From: an uncultured Lachnospiraceae bacterium
GTDB lineage: Bacteria > Bacillota > Clostridia > Lachnospirales > Lachnospiraceae
NCBI GenBank assembly: GCA_947366105.1
Contig: CANAZK010000007.1
Coordinates: forward strand, 1 to 44,405
Reading direction: 5' to 3'
Length of the DNA: 44,405 bases
Shown: positions 19,373-30,717 of the stretch, in pieces
How the letters are laid out: each line of letters starts with the position of its first letter
How positions within the stretch are numbered: position 1 is the stretch's first letter
Notes under the pieces: model-generated
What the model saw: the letters and a program-made list of their open reading frames with translations, nothing else
What the model was told of the DNA's origin: nothing
Database searches by the model: none
Translations under genes and position numbers: made by a program

Positions 19373-21034
19373 TTACATTTTCTTCAGTTTAAATCCATTT
19401 ACCAGCTTATCCAGCATGCGTGACATTTCATACATCTCCTGTCCTGACGCCGCGCTTTGCTCAATAGACGCTGAGTGGGACTGGGTTACCGTTGCAATCT
19501 GCTCGATTCCCTCATTAATATTCTCAATGGAAATCGCTTCTTCTTTTGCAACCTTGGAGATATCACGAATTGTATCTGCTACTTCATTGGCATCCCGCAC
19601 TGTCTGCAGTAAAATTTCCGCCGTGTCGTTTGCAATAGACACTCCGTTCTCAATAGCTTCAAGAGAGCTTGTAATCAATGTGGCTGTGTCTTTAGATGCC
19701 TGGGCGCTTCTGGAAGCCAAGCTTCTTACCTCATCAGCAACAACCGCGAATCCTTTGCCGGACTCTCCCGCCCTTGCAGCCTCTACCGCCGCATTCAATG
19801 CAAGCAGATTGGTCTGGAATGCAATATCTTCAATCGTATGAATAATCTTTTCAATCTCTTTGGAGCTGTCGCTCATCTGTGCCATTGCATGAACAAGCTC
19901 CGTCATCTTTTCATTGCTCTGTGACATCTTCATGCCTACATTGTCCGCCTTATCCTTGGCCGTCTCAGCATTATCCGCACTTTCTTTTACCTGCTGGGCA
20001 ACTTCAGATACTGTTGCCGCCAACTCTTGCGTAGTACTAGCCTGCTCGGTAGACCCCTGCGCAAATGTCTGCGTATTCTCCGACATTTGACTGGAAGAAT
20101 TCATAACGGAATCCGCCACATCCTGAATACGGAAAAACGCCTCGTTCAATTCGTGTACAAAAGACAAAACAGCATTCTGAATAAGTTTGAACTCACCCTT
20201 AAACTCAATATCTGTCTGAATATCCAAATCTTTTTCTTTCAGTTTCTGCATGGTGTTCTGAATAGATTTCACGTAAGCAGAAAGCTCTTTCACAGATGTA
20301 TTCAAAGAATCTGCAAGTATGCCGACCTCATTCTTACTGTGTACATCAATTTGAAAATTAAGCTCTCCCTCCGCCAGTCTTCTGCTGCACCGGGTAATCT
20401 CAATTAACGGATTCACTACCTGGCGTGAAATATACCTAATCAGTATCAGGCAGATAACAATTATAAGCACGATATCAAATACAATCATAATATATGTCTC
20501 AAATACCGTTTTATTAAGTCTTGCTTCACTGGCAGTCACAATATCCTCGGTGATCGTGATAACCTCTTCCAGCATAGATACCAAAGAATCTACATTCGGC
20601 TTCACTTCTCCGATATACATTGCGTTAGCTTCTTCCAAATTCCCCTCGGCTTTCAGGTTCAGCAGCACGTCTGCCGCTTCATGAATTTTTTTATGTAAAG
20701 GTTTGATTTCCTCAACCAATTTATCGATCTCGTCCGTACGCAGTTCTTTCTCAGAATAAAGCCATTTTCCAAGAACACAGCTCGTATCATCCTTACTTCC
20801 TGTAAACTCCACGTCAAAATTCAACGCAGAACCTAAATTCTCCACCCATGAAAAATGACCTTTTTCACTTTCCAAAGCAATGGTATGCAGATCCGACGAT
20901 TTAGATATCTGTTCGTTAGATTTTCTGATATTATTCAGACTAATTATGCTGGAAACTGTCAGTAATCCAATCGCAAAGAAAACACAGACAACTAATATAG
21001 CTATCCTTACCTTTATACTATTTTTTTTCTCCAT
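19373..21034 (-). CDS. Methyl-accepting chemotaxis protein with CZB-like motif in the sensor region
   Basis: TM1, sensor, TM2, HAMP, signaling hairpin [29 protein letters not shown]. Start at MEKKNSIK (21034) after AAGGAGGAG. Confidence 0.92.
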   Translation of the reverse strand: MEKKNSIKVRIAILVVCVFFAIGLLTVSSIISLNNIRKSNEQISKSSDLHTIALESEKGHFSWVENLGSALNFDVEFTGSKDDTSCVLGKWLYSEKELRTDEIDKLVEEIKPLHKKIHEAADVLLNLKAEGNLEEANAMYIGEVKPNVDSLVSMLEEVITITEDIVTASEARLNKTVFETYIMIVFDIVLIIVICLILIRYISRQVVNPLIEITRCSRRLAEGELNFQIDVHSKNEVGILADSLNTSVKELSAYVKSIQNTMQKLKEKDLDIQTDIEFKGEFKLIQNAVLSFVHELNEAFFRIQDVADSVMNSSSQMSENTQTFAQGSTEQASTTQELAATVSEVAQQVKESADNAETAKDKADNVGMKMSQSNEKMTELVHAMAQMSDSSKEIEKIIHTIEDIAFQTNLLALNAAVEAARAGESGKGFAVVADEVRSLASRSAQASKDTATLITSSLEAIENGVSIANDTAEILLQTVRDANEVADTIRDISKVAKEEAISIENINEGIEQIATVTQSHSASIEQSAASGQEMYEMSRMLDKLVNGFKLKKM

Positions 21035-21244
21035 TTTTTTCTTACTCCTCCTTCGTAGCACATGTCGCTCCTTAAGTTATAATTATACCATCAAAATATG
21101 CAATGTCAATAAATAAAGCCTTGGTTTCACTAGAAATTGTCTTTATAATTATGAAGAAACCCAAGATTTATTTTTTGCTCGCATTTTTTTCTATACTTAG
21201 TTATAATACAATAAGCACAATGAATTTTAGAAGGAGGAATTTTT

Positions 21245-22072
21245 ATGAAATGCTCTCGCTGCGGTGCAGAAATGAAAATAAAAAACGTAAAAGTTGATAC
21301 GGATATGCACGGAAATCCTGTCTATCAGAAATATGCCTACTGTTACCACTGTAAAATACGGCGCAGCCTGTCACGGCACAAATCAAGTTCCGGCTCATCG
21401 GCAAAACGTCCTTCCAAAAGCACAAGGAGGCGCAAAAAGAAACATATCTTCCTCACAGTGATGCCTTGGCTTCTTATTGTCGTCGTTATCGCAGGCGGAT
21501 GCTTCTTTTTCATCCAACGGTCAAGAGTGGAAGACGCCCGCAAAAAAGAAACGGTGGTAACCAAAACACGAAAAAATCTGATTACCGCCGACGCTTTCTC
21601 ACAGCTTAAGACAGGTATGACTCTGAACGAAGTAAAAGGCATCATAGGAACGGACGGCAGCCGGCTTTTGCAGACCTCAAACGATACTTCTACAACCGAA
21701 CGGTATCAGTGGCTTGAAAAGGACGGAAACGGAACCGTACTTCTCTCCTTTATTGATGAAAAGCTTGTCAGTCTATCCCAGACCGGTATGGAAACGGAAA
21801 ACTCTTCATCGCTGTCACCGGAGGCTGTCGGCGCCCTCAAACCAGAAATGTCTTTAGAAGAAGTAAACGCTTCTTTAGGCGTAAACGGCGTTCGCATTTC
21901 GGAAACGGCGGCAGACGGCGTTACCACTTCTCTTTATCAATGGTCAGACGACGGAGCCGCCGACCATAAAATCTCAGTCGTCTTTATCGACGACGGTGCG
22001 GCATACATAAATGAAAAACTCCAAGACACAACAACGGAAGCTGCCACGTCATCTGAAATCGAATCCGAATAA
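21245..22072 (+). CDS. Membrane protein: N-terminal zinc ribbon, one TM, two BamE/SmpA-like (DUF3862-like) repeats
   Basis: CSRCGAEM...YCYHC; TM HIFLTVMPWLLIVVVIAGGCFFFI; two copies of L-KxxMxLxEVxxxxGxxGxRxxxT...YQW. Confidence 0.6.
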   Translation: MKCSRCGAEMKIKNVKVDTDMHGNPVYQKYAYCYHCKIRRSLSRHKSSSGSSAKRPSKSTRRRKKKHIFLTVMPWLLIVVVIAGGCFFFIQRSRVEDARKKETVVTKTRKNLITADAFSQLKTGMTLNEVKGIIGTDGSRLLQTSNDTSTTERYQWLEKDGNGTVLLSFIDEKLVSLSQTGMETENSSSLSPEAVGALKPEMSLEEVNASLGVNGVRISETAADGVTTSLYQWSDDGAADHKISVVFIDDGAAYINEKLQDTTTEAATSSEIESE

Positions 22073-22106
22073 GGTTTCCGATGATATTAAATAAAGATAT
22101 AAAAAA

Positions 22107-22125
22107 GAATGTGCATTGCACATTC
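22107..22125. repeat. Inverted repeat
   Basis: GAATGTGCA-T-TGCACATTC. Confidence 0.8.
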
Positions 22126-22195
22126 TACGCGCGCGAGCGGTTGCGAAGCAATAAACTCCTCTCCGCGAGCTGCGCATCTTCACACGAAGTGTGTG

Positions 22196-22241
22196 TTTTA
22201 TGGAATAGGATTCCAAAGGAATTTCCTATTCCATAAAAAAG
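22196..22241. repeat. Dispersed hairpin repeat, copy 1
   Basis: TTTTATGGAATAGG-ATTCC-AAA-GGAAT-TT-CCTATTCCATAAAA; 38 bp (22204-22241) identical to 41365-41402. Confidence 0.9.
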
Positions 22242-22267
22242 ATTGCGCTCCTACGCGCAATCTTTTT
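22238..22267. terminator. Terminator between convergent genes (efp side)
   Basis: AAGATTGCGC-TCCTAC-GCGCAATCTTTTT; on the minus strand it runs into TTTTTT of the repeat. Confidence 0.75.
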
Positions 22268-22280
22268 AAACACATTTTAA

Positions 22281-22844
22281 TTATACTCTGGAGATATATT
22301 CTCCCGTACGTGTATCAATTTTAAGCTTGTCTCCCAATTCAACAAATAATGGAACCGCAACCTGCGCACCGGTCTCGACAATTGCAGGCTTTGTAGCTCC
22401 CTGAGCAGTGTTTCCTTTGAAGCCCGGCTCCGTCTCTGTAACAAGAAGTTCTACTGTAAGCGGAGGTTCGATTGCAAAAGGCTTCTCCTTATATGAACTG
22501 ACCGTAACTTCTTCATTCTCTTTTACAAACTTAAGAGAATCTCCCACATCTTCAGCGCTGACCGCAATCTGGTCATAAGTTTCATTGTCCATGAAATAGT
22601 AGAGATCCCCGTCATTGTAGAGATACTGCATTTTCTTTCTCTCAATAAATGCTTCCTGGAAAGACTCCGTCGGGCGGAATGTGGTTTCAACAACTCCCCC
22701 ATTGATAATATCTTTCAATTTTACACGGACAAACGCCGCGCCTTTTCCCGGCTTTACGTGCATAAAATCAATAACCTGACATACTTTACCATCAATTTCA
22801 AGAGTCATGCCGTTTCTAAAATCACCTGCTGACTTTGTTGCCAT
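22281..22844 (-). CDS. efp: Elongation factor P
   Basis: [43 protein letters not shown]-terminal [17 protein letters not shown]. Start at MATKSAGDF preferred. Confidence 0.95.
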   Translation of the reverse strand: MATKSAGDFRNGMTLEIDGKVCQVIDFMHVKPGKGAAFVRVKLKDIINGGVVETTFRPTESFQEAFIERKKMQYLYNDGDLYYFMDNETYDQIAVSAEDVGDSLKFVKENEEVTVSSYKEKPFAIEPPLTVELLVTETEPGFKGNTAQGATKPAIVETGAQVAVPLFVELGDKLKIDTRTGEYISRV

Positions 22845-22935
22845 TATATTGTCCTCCTTAATCATGCCATAAGGCATATTACTTTCTTTTACTGGAATAA
22901 TTTTATAATAGTTTCTCTATTTTTTCAACCTTTTT

Positions 22936-23436
22936 TTACTTTTTACGCTCCCTCATATAAAAATACAATACGATTTTTTCCAAATAACGCTTTAGAACAA
23001 TCTGTATCTCTTCCTTCGGATGAATGGGCTTAACCAAAATGTTTCTCATTCCTGTTCGTTTTGCCCCGTACACATCCGTGAAAAGCTGGTCCCCGATAAA
23101 AATAGTATCGGACAAATCGGTACCCATAATCTCCATTGCCTTTTTATAATTCTTAGTAGACGGCTTATGAGCGTCGTATACATAATCGACTTGTATCTCC
23201 TCGTTAAACATTTTCACCCGGGGCTCCTGATTGTTGGAAATCAGGCAGCACTTAAAACCAATTTCCTTAAGTCTTACAAACAGCTTCTTCGCCCTGCCGT
23301 CCGCCGGCGCCCCATGTGGAACAAGCGTATTATCAATGTCAAACACTAATCCTCTGTATCCTTCTTCATACAATTTCTCAAACGGAATGACATATGTGGA
23401 TGCCACATACTCATCCGGCCAAAACATTTTAAACAT
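22936..23436 (-). CDS. YqeG family HAD IIIA-type phosphatase
   Basis: LVFDIDNTLVPHGAP, CLISNNQEPRV, FIGDQLFTDVYGAKRTGM. Confidence 0.88.
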   Translation of the reverse strand: MFKMFWPDEYVASTYVIPFEKLYEEGYRGLVFDIDNTLVPHGAPADGRAKKLFVRLKEIGFKCCLISNNQEPRVKMFNEEIQVDYVYDAHKPSTKNYKKAMEIMGTDLSDTIFIGDQLFTDVYGAKRTGMRNILVKPIHPKEEIQIVLKRYLEKIVLYFYMRERKK

Positions 23437-23454
23437 CTTTCGGTCCCTTTTCCT

Positions 23455-24411
23455 TTATTTTATAAATGCCAGCACCTCTTCTTTCTCCGGCATGGAGCGG
23501 ATAGCTCCTTTTTTCGTTGTAATAAGCGCCGCCGCCGCATTTGCAAACGTAAGCATCTCTCCCAACTGTTCTTCTGTAAGATTTTCAATACCATGTTCCA
23601 GTACATAGCTGACAGCGCTTCCGCAAAATGTGTCGCCCGCCCCCGTAGTCTCTATTGCCTCTACGGTACAGCCCGGTCTCTCCACACGCATATCTTTATA
23701 ATATGCCCTGCTTCCGTCTTTTCCCATCGTAAGAAGAATAAGCGGGATGCCGTACTTCTCCTGCAAATATTGAATACCCTCATCATAGTCTTCTTTTCCT
23801 GATACAAACTGAATCTCATTGTCAGATATCTTCAGTACGTCGCAGTATCTAAAACCGTATTCCATCTGCTCCTTCGCAAGTTCCAAGGACTCCCACAGCG
23901 GCGGACGCAGATTCGGATCAAAGGTAATAAGAACCCCGTTCTCTTTTGCTGTTTTCAACGCTTTCTTTGTAGCATTCCGTACCCCTTCATGGGTCATGGA
24001 CAATGTTCCGAAATGGAAAATCCTTGTCTCCTTCAAATATTCTTCATCTATCTCGCTTTCACAAAGCATCATATCCGCACCCGGATTACGGTAAAAAGAG
24101 AACTCCCTGTCTCCGTCAGGAAAGGTATGTACAAATGCAAGGGTTGTAGGAACCTTTTCATCCATATACAGGTGCGAGGTATCAATTCCGGCAGCATCCA
24201 ACGTACTTTTTAACAATATTCCGAACTGATCCTTTCCAACCTTTCCCAAAAAGGACGTCCTTTTCCCCAGCTTACCCAGCATTGCGAGCACATTGCACGG
24301 CGCGCCTCCCGGACATGCTTCAAACATATTGTTCCCTTGTCCGCTCTGTCCATTCATTGTAAAATCAATCAACAATTCTCCCAGCGCTATTACATCATAT
24401 TTTTTAGCCAT
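23455..24411 (-). CDS. PfkB family carbohydrate kinase (fructokinase-like)
   Basis: ALGELLIDFT, CPGGAPCNVLAMLGKLG, TTGAGDTFCGSAVSYVL. Confidence 0.92.
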   Translation of the reverse strand: MAKKYDVIALGELLIDFTMNGQSGQGNNMFEACPGGAPCNVLAMLGKLGKRTSFLGKVGKDQFGILLKSTLDAAGIDTSHLYMDEKVPTTLAFVHTFPDGDREFSFYRNPGADMMLCESEIDEEYLKETRIFHFGTLSMTHEGVRNATKKALKTAKENGVLITFDPNLRPPLWESLELAKEQMEYGFRYCDVLKISDNEIQFVSGKEDYDEGIQYLQEKYGIPLILLTMGKDGSRAYYKDMRVERPGCTVEAIETTGAGDTFCGSAVSYVLEHGIENLTEEQLGEMLTFANAAAALITTKKGAIRSMPEKEEVLAFIK

Positions 24412-24493
24412 ATCTGTTCCTCCACTTATTTTCCTTCTGTAGATATTATATATCAGGTGATAACATCCTACAATGTTTTTTCAAGCATATACT

Positions 24494-25186
24494 TTATTCT
24501 ACTGCCTTTTTCACATCTTTTCTAAAATTTTTCCACGCCTTTTCATCTTCCACAAAATATTTCGGGCAGTTCTTTCCGGTTATATCGTGATGGCGGATTA
24601 CATCCGTTTCGTCCAATCCAAACTTTCTGCACAGCCACGCCGTCAGTTCCACCAGCGAATCATACGTCTCCTTTGTATATTTTCCATTCTCTTTCATATG
24701 GCATGTCTCAATAGAAACCGTATCGCCGTTCCTTGTGTTGGACGCATATGCTTCCTCCCATGTGGGAACGCACTGTACAATCTCTCCTTCCAGTCCCACA
24801 ATAAAATGACTGCTCGCTTTTGTAGTATGTGAATCCTTAAGTCCTTCAAAATAATCTCTATTCTGCATAGCTGTTGAACCCGGATTTGCCGTATAATGAA
24901 TTACAATTCCATTAATACGTCCCGTTTCTGTTCCCGGTCTTGAATATGGATTTACTGTCAGGAGTTCCACATTTATATCCGGTCTTGACTCGTCAATCCC
25001 TCTTCCGCTCTTTTCCATATACTTATCGTCTTTAAAAATACCTATCCCGAATATTTTCATAATTCCAAAGACAACTACCAAAATTATCATAACCGCCGCG
25101 CCTATGCGGGTATACAGTTGTATTCTTCTCCGGTTTCTGCTTCCTATTGCCGATTTTCCTCTATGAGTTTTTCTTTTTTTAGCCAT
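24494..25186 (-). CDS. N-acetylmuramoyl-L-alanine amidase (PGRP/amidase-2 type), membrane-anchored
   Basis: N-terminal basic stretch plus TM; GIVIHYTANPGSTA, SSHFIVGLEGEIVQCVP, RHHDITGKNCPKYF. Confidence 0.88.
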   Translation of the reverse strand: MAKKRKTHRGKSAIGSRNRRRIQLYTRIGAAVMIILVVVFGIMKIFGIGIFKDDKYMEKSGRGIDESRPDINVELLTVNPYSRPGTETGRINGIVIHYTANPGSTAMQNRDYFEGLKDSHTTKASSHFIVGLEGEIVQCVPTWEEAYASNTRNGDTVSIETCHMKENGKYTKETYDSLVELTAWLCRKFGLDETDVIRHHDITGKNCPKYFVEDEKAWKNFRKDVKKAVE

Positions 25187-25277
25187 CTGCTCTTAACCTT
25201 ATCTTCCGTTTCCCTTTTTTGTGCAAAATGAGACAGAGCTGACCGCCCTGTCCCAATTAACCGCTCTCGCATATATT

Positions 25278-26768
<1,491 letters not shown>

Positions 26769-26806
26769 TTACATTACATTACATAAAACTTTGTCTTATG
26801 TCAAGT

Positions 26807-27295
26807 CTAAATAATCACTTTTCTTGGTAAAAGCATCTTATACCCATTCAAGATTACATCATTCGGCTCGAAAATAACTTTTATCTTCTCACCGCTTTTC
26901 AAAACAATGAGTTCATAGGTTTTCTTTCCAGAAACCAAACTGCTGTAATTTAACGTTTTATTTACTTTAAACTGATTCAGCTCGCCGGCTCCCGCAGGCG
27001 CAAGAAACTCTATCTCACTGATACTTGCAGAAAAAACCGTCTTTCTCTTGGCACGTCCCATAATCTTATCAATATCCAAATCACCGTTTACATATAAGTA
27101 CTCAAATTCCAAATCCTGGCTCCTGAACACAAAGACATCCGCCGCAATCAATATTACCGGCAAAAGCATTCCAAACGGGATTACTAAAGAAATTAAAAAT
27201 GATACTATTGTTAATGCCAGCATCACTGCTTTAATTACTATGGATGCACCTGTTGTTTTTCTCTTAACTAATTGTTCTGTGTAAAAATCGTTCAT
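26807..27295 (-). CDS. Conserved membrane protein with PH-like C-terminal region (DUF6106-like)
   Basis: Two TM segments, then FEYLYVNGDLDIDKIMGRAKRK; start at MNDFYTEQ after GGAGGAAC. Confidence 0.5.
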   Translation of the reverse strand: MNDFYTEQLVKRKTTGASIVIKAVMLALTIVSFLISLVIPFGMLLPVILIAADVFVFRSQDLEFEYLYVNGDLDIDKIMGRAKRKTVFSASISEIEFLAPAGAGELNQFKVNKTLNYSSLVSGKKTYELIVLKSGEKIKVIFEPNDVILNGYKMLLPRKVII

Positions 27296-27344
27296 ATTGT
27301 TCCTCCGCATTTTTGATGTTCTTATTATTGTATCATAAATGCAC

Positions 27345-27379
27345 AAAAAATGTCTACCTTATCTAGGTAGACATTTTTA
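27345..27379 (-). terminator. Terminator of groESL
   Basis: AAAAATGTCTACC-TTATCTA-GGTAGACATTTTT. Confidence 0.85.
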
Positions 27380-27402
27380 ATATTTATTTCTATTTGAGTT
27401 CT

Positions 27403-29049
<1,647 letters not shown>

Positions 29050-29334
29050 TTATTTAATTACTGCTAAAATGTCATTCTGTCTTACAACAATGTATTCTTC
29101 ACCGTCTAATTCTACTTCTGTTCCTGAATATTTTGAATAGATAACCTGATCGCCTGCCGCAACCTGCATTACCACTTCTTTTCCGTCTACATTACCGCCC
29201 GGTCCCACTGCAACAACCTCCGCCTGCTGCGGTTTCTCTTTTGTCTGACCCGGTAAAACAATTCCTGACTTTGTAGTTTCTTCTGCCACTAACTGCTTTA
29301 ATACAACTCTGTCTCCTAAAGGTACTAATTTCAT
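29050..29334 (-). CDS. groS: Co-chaperonin GroES
   Basis: LVPLGDRVVLKQLVAEETTKSGIVLPGQTKEKPQQAEVVAVGPG. Confidence 0.98.
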   Translation of the reverse strand: MKLVPLGDRVVLKQLVAEETTKSGIVLPGQTKEKPQQAEVVAVGPGGNVDGKEVVMQVAAGDQVIYSKYSGTEVELDGEEYIVVRQNDILAVIK

Positions 29335-29363
29335 GTTGATTCCTCCTTGAATACTTTATATTA

Positions 29364-29390
29364 CTAGCACTCATTCAAAACGAGTGCTAA
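29364..29390. promoter_or_regulatory. CIRCE element (HrcA operator)
   Basis: CTAGCACTC-N9-GAGTGCTAA; one base off the consensus TTAGCACTC-N9-GAGTGCTAA. Confidence 0.95.
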
Positions 29391-29404
29391 ATCGCTCTAG
29401 TAAT

Positions 29405-29433
29405 AAAATATCACTATGTTTCTTTTTTGTCAA
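29405..29433 (-). promoter_or_regulatory. Sigma-A-type promoter of groESL
   Basis: Minus strand TTGACA-17 nt-TATTTT just upstream of CIRCE. Confidence 0.75.
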
Positions 29434-29737
29434 CACAGTTTATATTTATTTTATAAAAACCCTTTTCAACCTGAAAATGTAATATATTTCCTTTGTGATT
29501 ACGGAATCTTTCCAAAATCCTTCCTTCGCACTCCAGTCCATGTTCTCCCTGATATATGATACACTGATAAATACCATCCAACGAAATTTCTTCAATATCC
29601 GAATCCTTCAACACTAAATATATGCGCTCTTCCTGCGTATCATACTTCAACACCTCGCAGTTATATACCTCGTCCTTAAAGCATCCTCCTGCCAAAAGCA
29701 TTTTCTTCATTCTTATCTTTGCCTTTGAATTCTGCAT
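29414..29737 (-). CDS. Small PilZ-like/conserved hypothetical protein
   Basis: Start MQNSKAKIRMKKM after GGGAGG; beta-rich sequence; family assignment uncertain. Confidence 0.5.
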   Translation of the reverse strand: MQNSKAKIRMKKMLLAGGCFKDEVYNCEVLKYDTQEERIYLVLKDSDIEEISLDGIYQCIIYQGEHGLECEGRILERFRNHKGNILHFQVEKGFYKININCVDKKET

Positions 29738-29762
29738 CCTGCCGCCTCCCGCTTTCATACAA

Positions 29763-29786
29763 AAGGGTATCAGAATACTGATACCC
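29763..29786 (-). terminator. Terminator of codY
   Basis: Minus strand GGGTATCAG-TATT-CTGATACCCTTTT, just after codY. Confidence 0.75.
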
Positions 29787-29803
29787 TTATACATGTTCTC
29801 TAA

Positions 29804-30580
29804 CTATCTGTTCTTTTTTATTCTTTCCAATTCATCAAACACAAAATCATTGACTACTTTAATATAGGTTCCTTTCATGCCCGACGATCTGGATTCAATC
29901 ACTCCCGCGCTTTCAAACTTGCGGAGTGCATTCACAATGACTGACCTTGTAATTCCTACCCTGTCTGCAATTTTGCTTGCGACAAGAATGCCCTCGGTTC
30001 CCTCCAGCTCCTCAAAAATATGAATAACCGCCTCCATTTCAGAGAACGACAACGTACCCATTGCGGACTTCACAATCTGTTCTTTTCTTGATTCCTCCGC
30101 ATTTTCCTCGTTCACCGAACGAAGCATCTCAAGTCCCACAACCGTTGTTCCATACTCGCTCAATATGATGTCGTCAATCTCATATCCTTCTTCTGTCTTA
30201 TACATAAACAAAGTTCCCAATCTCTCGCCGGCAATATTAATCGGCGTTATCATCGACTGATACCCTTTTACGGTCTCTGCCTGGAATCCAAGAGTCTGAA
30301 GATTCACATTTTCCTTTGTGGAAAGAATATTCAGAAGCCTTTCATTAAGCATACCGTCAATATATGAACCCACTTTATCATGTACCAGCTCTTCCAGGGT
30401 CTCTACATTATCGCACTTCCCTACGCCAAGAACTTTCCCTTTTCTGCTTATCACAAGCACCGTAGATTCCAAAATCTCCGTCAAAATCTCACAGATATCA
30501 TTAAACACTACCTTGCTGGAATTATTATTGTGGAGCAGTTTATTAATCTTTCTAGTTTTATCCAATAATTGCACACTCAT
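29804..30580 (-). CDS. codY: GTP-sensing global regulator CodY
   Basis: LLDKTRKINKLLHNN; C-terminal winged HTH VASKIADRVGITRSVIVNALRKFESAGVIESRSSGMKGTYIKV. Confidence 0.97.
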   Translation of the reverse strand: MSVQLLDKTRKINKLLHNNNSSKVVFNDICEILTEILESTVLVISRKGKVLGVGKCDNVETLEELVHDKVGSYIDGMLNERLLNILSTKENVNLQTLGFQAETVKGYQSMITPINIAGERLGTLFMYKTEEGYEIDDIILSEYGTTVVGLEMLRSVNEENAEESRKEQIVKSAMGTLSFSEMEAVIHIFEELEGTEGILVASKIADRVGITRSVIVNALRKFESAGVIESRSSGMKGTYIKVVNDFVFDELERIKKNR

Positions 30581-30717
30581 TACTCTTCCTCCGTTTTAAT
30601 CATCAACATTACTACAGGTTACATTTGTCCGCATTATACAGCTAGACTATAAATAATCTACTTCTTATTTATATTATCATACAATTCGGGCATTTTCAAT
30701 GAATATTCAATTTTTTA

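Noticed and set aside
21103-21297. 64-aa plus-strand ORF (MSINKALVSLEIVF...)
   Set aside because: Overlaps the start of the zinc-ribbon gene in another frame; it covers that gene's promoter/RBS region and looks non-coding.
22107-22267. Possible CRISPR-like array in the hairpin-dense intergenic region
   Set aside because: The inverted repeats differ from one another; there are no regularly spaced direct repeats or cas genes.
22109-22324. 71-aa ORF in the hairpin-rich intergenic region
   Set aside because: Composed of translated inverted repeats and the 3' end of efp; no RBS or protein-like features.
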